Shown here: one piece after another, positions 59,718-64,000 of the stretch
How the letters are laid out: each line of letters starts with the position of its first letter
How positions within the stretch are numbered: the first letter of the stretch is position 1
NCBI GenBank assembly: GCA_963704545.1
Contig: OY969915.1
Coordinates: forward strand, 1,178,001-1,242,000
Direction: 5' to 3'
Source: VRUE01 sp963704545
Lineage (GTDB): Bacteria; Actinomycetota; Thermoleophilia; Solirubrobacterales; 70-9
Length of the DNA stretch: 64,000 bases
Translations under genes and position numbers: made by a program
Notes under the pieces: model-generated
Database searches by the model: none
What the model saw: the letters and a program-made list of their open reading frames with translations, nothing else
What the model was told of the DNA's origin: nothing

Positions 59718-60152
59718 ATGAAGACCTACGTAGCCACACCCGCAGACCGCCAGCGCGACTGGTACGTCGTCGACGCCGAGGGCCAGACCCTGGGCCGCCT
59801 GGCGACGCGCATCGCCGATGCCCTGCGGGGCAAGCGCAAGCCCGAGTACACGCCACATATCGACACCGGCGACTTCATCGTCGTCGTCAACGCGGAGAAG
59901 ATCCACGTGACCGGCGACAAGCTGGCGCAGAAGCGCTACTGGCGCCACAGCGGCTACCCGGGCGGGATCAAGTCGCGGACGCTCGCCGAGATGCTCGAGC
60001 GGCGTCCCGAGGAGGTCATCCGCAAGGCCGTCAAGGGGATGCTCCCCCGCAACCGGCTCGCGCGGCAGCAGTTGACCAAGCTGAAGGTGTATGCCGGGCC
60101 CGAGCATCCGCACGAGGCGCAACAGCCCAAACCGATGGAGATCCAGACTTGA
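59718..60152 (+). CDS. rplM: Ribosomal protein uL13
   Basis: ATG 59718 gives 144 residues, the normal length: MKTYVATPADRQRDWYVVDA, GQTLGRLATRIADALRGKRK, HIDTGDFIVVVNAEKI, RHSGYPGGIKSRTLAEMLER and MLPRNRLARQQLTKLKVYAG. It is a 50S protein needed early in subunit assembly. Its TGA overlaps the TTG of rpsI, and the pair is co-transcribed in most bacteria. The open frame reaches far upstream, but that part lies in the non-coding region and the opposite gene. Confidence 0.97.
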   Translation: MKTYVATPADRQRDWYVVDAEGQTLGRLATRIADALRGKRKPEYTPHIDTGDFIVVVNAEKIHVTGDKLAQKRYWRHSGYPGGIKSRTLAEMLERRPEEVIRKAVKGMLPRNRLARQQLTKLKVYAGPEHPHEAQQPKPMEIQT

Positions 60153-61066
60153 TCGACGACGACACTCAGAAGGACGAGGCGACCCCGGAGAAGGACGAGG
60201 GGGATCAGCCCGCGGGTCCTGTCGTCGGGGATGACGCCCCATCCCCGACGCCACCCGCGGGAGACACGGCTGAATCCGAGTCCGAGGCGCCGCAGGCCGA
60301 GGGAGATGCCGTCGAGGAGTCTGGGGAGGAGAAAGCTGGGGAGGAGAAAGCTGGGGAGCCCGAGGCGGAGGTCGCTGATGAGGCTGAGCCCGAGGGGGAG
60401 AAGGCTGAGGAGTCCGAGGCGGAGACGGCTGAGCCTGTGGCCGAGAAAGCTGGGAAGCCGGCCGAGAAGCCCAAGGCTGAGGAGAAGAAGAAGGACTTGA
60501 TTCCGGGGGCTGACCTGGAGCCGATCGCGGTCGAGCCGGAGGAGCGGCCGCTGAGCGCTGAGGAGCAGGCCCGGAAGGAAGCCGAAGAGGAGGAGCGCGC
60601 GCAGCGCGAGGCGGCGCTGGTCGGCGACGCGGTCGAGGAGCCGAAGGCAGCCAGCCGCGCCCCGGCGAAGATGGAGGGCGACGCCCGTTTCCTCGCCACC
60701 GGCAAGCGCAAGACGGCGATCGCTCGCGTTACCCTGCTGCCCGGCAGCGGCAAGGTCGAGATCAACAAGCGGGGGCTGGAGGAGTTCTTCCCCCGCCCCC
60801 TGCATCAGACGACAGCCATGCAGCCGCTGGTCATCACCGGCTACGAGGGCAACGTCGACGTCCGGGTCCGCGTCCACGGTGGCGGCATCAGCGGCCAGGC
60901 CGGTGCGGTGCGGCACGGGATCGCTCGGGCTCTGACCGAGATCGACCCGGAGCTGCGCGGCGAGCTCAAGCGCCGGGGCTTCCTCACCCGCGACGCGCGG
61001 GCCAAGGAGCGCAAGAAGGCCGGGCTCAAGAAGGCCCGCAAGCGGCCGCAGTTCTCCAAGCGTTAG
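60149..61066 (+). CDS. rpsI: Ribosomal protein uS9 with a long acidic N-terminal extension
   Basis: From TTG 60149 (overlapping the rplM stop) the protein has 305 residues. The last about 130 (ARFLATGKRKTAIARVTLLP ... RKRPQFSKR) are a complete uS9, whose basic C-terminal tail reaches the tRNA in the P site. The first 174 residues are rich in Glu, Ala and Lys (EESGEEKAGEEKAGEPEAEV), with no stop and codon use like a real gene. An ATG at 60671 could start an ordinary-sized uS9 but has no Shine-Dalgarno, whereas the TTGA overlap supports the long form. The role of the extension is unknown. Confidence 0.92.
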   Translation: MIDDDTQKDEATPEKDEGDQPAGPVVGDDAPSPTPPAGDTAESESEAPQAEGDAVEESGEEKAGEEKAGEPEAEVADEAEPEGEKAEESEAETAEPVAEKAGKPAEKPKAEEKKKDLIPGADLEPIAVEPEERPLSAEEQARKEAEEEERAQREAALVGDAVEEPKAASRAPAKMEGDARFLATGKRKTAIARVTLLPGSGKVEINKRGLEEFFPRPLHQTTAMQPLVITGYEGNVDVRVRVHGGGISGQAGAVRHGIARALTEIDPELRGELKRRGFLTRDARAKERKKAGLKKARKRPQFSKR

Positions 61067-61076
61067 GAGTCAACCG

Positions 61077-62390
61077 GTGACCTCGGGGCGCAAGCTCTTC
61101 GGAACCGACGGGGTCCGAGGGGAGGCCGGGACGTTCCTCACAGCCGAGCTCGCAACCGCGCTCGGGCGTGCGGCCACGGCCTCGCTGGAGGCCAAGCGAC
61201 CGCAGGTGCTGATCGTGCGCGACACGCGCGAGTCGGGGCCGATGCTGGAGTCGGCGCTGGCCGCCGGGATCGCCGCCGCGGGAGGGGACGCGCTGCTCGG
61301 CGGCGTGCTGCCGACCCCGGCCGCCGCGATCCTCGTCAAGCGCCTCGGCCTCGACCTGGCCGCGGTCGTCTCGGCCTCGCACAACCCCTACCGCGACAAC
61401 GGGATCAAGTTCTTCTCCGCCCATGGCACGAAGCTCGATGACGGGACCGAGGCGAGGATGGAGTCGCTGGTCGAGGCCGAGTCCGACCCGGTCGAACCCG
61501 GTCAGGTGCGGGAGCTGAACGGCGGTCTGGAGGACTACCTGCGCGCGCTCGAGGCGGCCTTTCCGCTGGACCTCTCCGGTCATACGGTGATGCTCGACTG
61601 CGCCAACGGCGCCACCTTCCGTGCCGCCCCGGCGATCTTCGAAAGGCTTGGTGCGACGGTCGAGGCGATCGCCGTCGAGCCCGACGGCCGCAACATCAAC
61701 GACGGCTGCGGCTCAACCCACCTCGACGCCCTGGCCGCGCGCATCGCCGACTCGGAGGCCACGATCGGCTTCGCCTTCGACGGCGACGGCGACCGGGTGC
61801 TGGCCGTCGACCGCAACGGCCGTACGCACGACGGCGACGAGCTGATCGCCTTCGCCGCCCGCGGGATGTCCGCCCGGGGCGAGCTCGGCGGCGGTGTCGC
61901 CGTCACGGTGATGAGCAACTACGGCTTCCACCAGGCGATGGAGGAGGCGGGAATCGAGGTCGCCGTGACCAAGGTCGGCGACCGCTACGTCCTCGACGAG
62001 CTGCGCGAGCGCGGCTGGAGCCTCGGCGGGGAGCAGTCCGGGCACATCATCGACACCCGCTTCGTCGCCACCGGCGACGGTACCGCCGCGGCGCTGGCGA
62101 CGATGCGTGAGCTGGGTGGCCGCGACCTCGCCGAGGTCGCACCGATGCGAAAGCTGCCCCAGACTCTGGTCAACGTAGAGGTCGCCGATCGCGATGAGAT
62201 TGCCGGCGCGACCGCTGTCTGGGAGGCGGTGGAGCGCGAGGGCGAGGCGCTCGAGGGCCGCGGTCGCGTGCTGCTGCGCCCCTCGGGAACCGAGCCGCTG
62301 GTGCGCGTGATGGCCGAGGCGCCGAGTGCCGAGGAGGCCGAGGCGGTCTGCGACCGTCTCGTTGCTGTAGTGCGTCAAGAGCTGGCTTAG
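61077..62390 (+). CDS. glmM: Phosphoglucosamine mutase
   Basis: GTG 61077 gives 437 residues. Motifs are KLFGTDGVRGEAGTFLTAEL, the phosphoserine loop VVSASHNPYRDNGIKFF (Ser101), the metal loop AFDGDGDRVLAVD, GGEQSGHIIDT and the phosphate-binding RPSGTEPLVRVMAE. It interconverts glucosamine-6-phosphate and glucosamine-1-phosphate for UDP-GlcNAc and peptidoglycan. It precedes glmS, which supplies its substrate. Confidence 0.96.
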   Translation: MTSGRKLFGTDGVRGEAGTFLTAELATALGRAATASLEAKRPQVLIVRDTRESGPMLESALAAGIAAAGGDALLGGVLPTPAAAILVKRLGLDLAAVVSASHNPYRDNGIKFFSAHGTKLDDGTEARMESLVEAESDPVEPGQVRELNGGLEDYLRALEAAFPLDLSGHTVMLDCANGATFRAAPAIFERLGATVEAIAVEPDGRNINDGCGSTHLDALAARIADSEATIGFAFDGDGDRVLAVDRNGRTHDGDELIAFAARGMSARGELGGGVAVTVMSNYGFHQAMEEAGIEVAVTKVGDRYVLDELRERGWSLGGEQSGHIIDTRFVATGDGTAAALATMRELGGRDLAEVAPMRKLPQTLVNVEVADRDEIAGATAVWEAVEREGEALEGRGRVLLRPSGTEPLVRVMAEAPSAEEAEAVCDRLVAVVRQELA

Positions 62391-62394
62391 GGAC

Positions 62395-62742
62395 GGGGCC
62401 TTCGGGGGTCCCTCCCCAGGCCGCTTCGCGGGAGTTCCTGGGGAGGGACCCCCGAAGGCCCCACGCGTGGCGGAAGCGTCCGGCCCGCGAAGCCGGCACC
62501 AGAATCGAAGCCGGCGCCAGGGTCCCCAAGCTTTTAAAAAGCTTGGGGCGCCCGTGACGGCGCCTAGAACATGCGGAGCTTTCGGGGAGCCGGGGGGACC
62601 CGGGGCCTTTCGAGGATCGACAGCGCCTTCGGGGGCGAGCTTTTTGAAGCTTGTGCGCTGTAGAGGGGACGCCGGTGCCCCTCCCCAAAACACTCAAGCG
62701 AGGCTCCCGCCGAGCGTTTTGGGGAGGGGCACCGGCGTCCCC
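62395..62742 (+). repeat. Composite hairpin element, copy 2 (non-coding)
   Basis: It has the same order of parts as 47072-47430. Hairpin 1 has perfect 26-bp arms (62395-62420/62437-62462) and a 16-nt loop. Hairpin 2 is CCCCAAGCTTTT-A-AAAAGCTTGGGG (62524-62548). An imperfect GCGAGCTTTTTGAAGCTTGT follows. Hairpin 4 has 31-bp arms (62665-62695/62712-62742) and the loop AAGCGAGGCTCCCGCC, identical to copy 1. Hairpin 1 differs in sequence from copy 1 but keeps arm pairing and loop length. The 87 bp after it, up to glmS, show no gene. Confidence 0.88.
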
Positions 62743-62829
62743 TACCAAAACCGCCCCGGGGGAAAAGGCCCAGCCCACCTGGGAATTCGGCCACCGCGAC
62801 CGCCGGTCTTTACCCTTATTCGTCTCCCT

Positions 62830-64000
62830 ATGTGTGGAATCGTCGGATACGTCGGTGGGCGCCCCTGCCGCGACCTGCTTGTTGCCGGGCTCGAGAAGCT
62901 CGAGTACCGGGGCTATGACTCGGCCGGGATCTCGGTGATCGAGGACGGCCGGATCGCCAGCGTGCGCGCGGTCGGCAATCTCGCCAACCTGCGCGCGGCG
63001 GTCGCCGAGCACGACGAGCAGGGTGGTGTCGCGGTGGCCGCACCGCCCGCGACCACCGGCGTCGCCCACACGCGCTGGGCCACCCACGGGCGCGTCACCG
63101 AGGAGAACGCCCACCCGCACGGCGACTGCTCCGATCGCGTCCACATCGTCCTCAACGGGATCGTCGAGAACCACGCCGAACTGCGCCGCGAGCTCGCCGC
63201 CGAGGGCCACCACTTCAGCTCGGAGACCGATGCCGAGATCGTCGCCCACCTGATCGAGCGCAACTACGACGGCGACCTGACCGCCGCGGTGCGGGCCTCC
63301 TTCGCCGAACTGCGCGGCCACTACGCCTTCGTCGCCATGCACGCCGAGGAGCCCGGGCGGCTGGTGGGCGCTCGCAAGGAGTGCCCGCTGGTGGCGGGAG
63401 TGGGCGAGGGCGAGACCTTTCTCGCCTCCGCGATCCCGGCCTTCCTGGCCGAGACGCGCGACGCGGTGACGATCGAAAACGACGAGATCGTCACGATCGA
63501 CGCCGGCGGGATCGAGATCACCGACGCCGCCGGCGCGCCGGTGCAGCGCGACGCCGAGGAGATCTCCTGGGACGAGTCGGCCGCCGAGAAGGGCGGCTAT
63601 GAGACCTTCATGCTGAAGGAGATCCACGAACAGGCCGACGCGGTCGCCGAGACGATCGCCGACCGGCTGCCGAGCGACGACGGGGTCGACCTCTCCGAGG
63701 TCGAGCTCGACGACGCCTTCCTGCGTGGCCTGAAGCGGATCGTGATCGTCGCCTGTGGCACCTCCTACCACGCGGGCCTGGTCGGCCGCTACGCGATCGA
63801 GGAGTGGGCGCGGGTGCCGGTCGAGATGGACGTGGCCTCCGAGTACCGCTACCGCAACCCGGTCATCGGGCCCGAGGACCTGGTGATCGGGATCACCCAG
63901 TCGGGCGAGACGGCCGACACGCTGGCCGCGATGCGGCTCGCCCGCGAGAACGGCGCCAAGGTGCTGACGATCACCAACGTGATGGGCAGCCAGGCCACCC
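62830..64000 (+). CDS. glmS: Glutamine-fructose-6-phosphate aminotransferase (partial, runs off the window)
   Basis: ATG 62830 gives MCGIVGYVGGRPCRDLLVAG, where Cys2 becomes the catalytic N-terminal cysteine. The Ntn glutaminase domain shows LEYRGYDSAGISV, AHTRWATHGRVTEENAHPH and VLNGIVENHAELR. A SIS isomerase domain begins near VIVACGTSYHAGLVGRYAIE and continues with GITQSGETADTLAAMR. The window ends inside this first SIS domain, about 390 of roughly 610 residues. The enzyme makes glucosamine-6-phosphate, the first step of amino-sugar synthesis. Confidence 0.96.
   Translation, partial: MCGIVGYVGGRPCRDLLVAGLEKLEYRGYDSAGISVIEDGRIASVRAVGNLANLRAAVAEHDEQGGVAVAAPPATTGVAHTRWATHGRVTEENAHPHGDCSDRVHIVLNGIVENHAELRRELAAEGHHFSSETDAEIVAHLIERNYDGDLTAAVRASFAELRGHYAFVAMHAEEPGRLVGARKECPLVAGVGEGETFLASAIPAFLAETRDAVTIENDEIVTIDAGGIEITDAAGAPVQRDAEEISWDESAAEKGGYETFMLKEIHEQADAVAETIADRLPSDDGVDLSEVELDDAFLRGLKRIVIVACGTSYHAGLVGRYAIEEWARVPVEMDVASEYRYRNPVIGPEDLVIGITQSGETADTLAAMRLARENGAKVLTITNVMGSQAT

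Noticed and set aside
61713..62693. Minus-strand frames running through the hairpin elements (also 47207-47434 and 62170-63771)
   Set aside because: They are antisense to glmM/glmS or read through palindromes. The translations are low-complexity Pro/Gly/Arg with no family signal.
1..64000. tRNA, rRNA, IS elements or prophage genes
   Set aside because: No cloverleaf arms, rRNA blocks, transposase motifs or phage structural genes were recognised on either strand.

Overview
This GC-rich window reads as a chromosomal segment of an actinobacterium, most likely of class Thermoleophilia (Solirubrobacterales and relatives). The evidence is the housekeeping order rplM-rpsI-glmM-glmS and the guaB3-guaA pair, together with very large secreted proteins built from divergent InlB-type B-repeats and beta-propellers carrying the phrase RAYELVTPPDTHG, which I associate with that class. 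This placement is an inference from gene content. I saw no rRNA, tRNA, phage, IS transposase or CRISPR array.

Region 1 (1-14.8 kb): the tail of an unknown gene, a lipoprotein cyclophilin on the minus strand, then a six-gene secreted-protein locus (called A-F here). A is an InlB-repeat protein, B a propeller plus InlB repeats, C a propeller plus TolB-like propeller, D a ~940-residue secreted protein, E a PucR-type regulator and F a small secreted duplicated protein. Region 2 (14.9-18.1 kb): a spacer with a VapBC module, a DUF433/DUF5615 module and three MpsC-type (DUF2294) genes. Region 3 (18.2-31.4 kb): a second, diverged copy of the whole A-F locus (A'-F'), including its promoter and a leader of about 430 nt. 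The two loci form a 13-14 kb segmental duplication, and locus 1 additionally holds an almost perfect 1,647-bp direct repeat.

Region 4 (31.4-44.8 kb): a pseudogene scrap, an overlapping three-gene secreted/NTF2-like operon, a minus-strand nucleotidyltransferase pair, a 1,333-residue InlB-repeat protein with eight near-identical 261-bp repeats, four tandem TetR-family genes (the last without a DNA-binding domain), a lone Flp-type pilin and an 817-residue InlB-repeat protein. Region 5 (44.8-64 kb) is a tightly packed housekeeping stretch: rph, rdgB, a CDF transporter, tldD/tldE-type genes, HU, pyrF, a LysM protein, a D,D-carboxypeptidase, a PfkB kinase, guaB3, guaA, a polytopic membrane protein with a GxGD motif, an M23 peptidase, rplM, rpsI, glmM and partial glmS. 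Most neighbours overlap by 1-4 nt (ATGA, GTGA, TTGA and even CTGA), which points to translational coupling.

The most novel material is (i) the duplicated A-F locus with its shared promoter/operator module, (ii) a ~350-bp non-coding composite element made of several long hairpins, present twice (47072-47430 and 62395-62742), and (iii) a candidate presenilin-like membrane aspartyl protease at 57673-58530. The secreted A/B/K/Q proteins carry a regular four-cysteine pattern in each ~85-residue repeat and probably form long disulfide-stapled surface rods.
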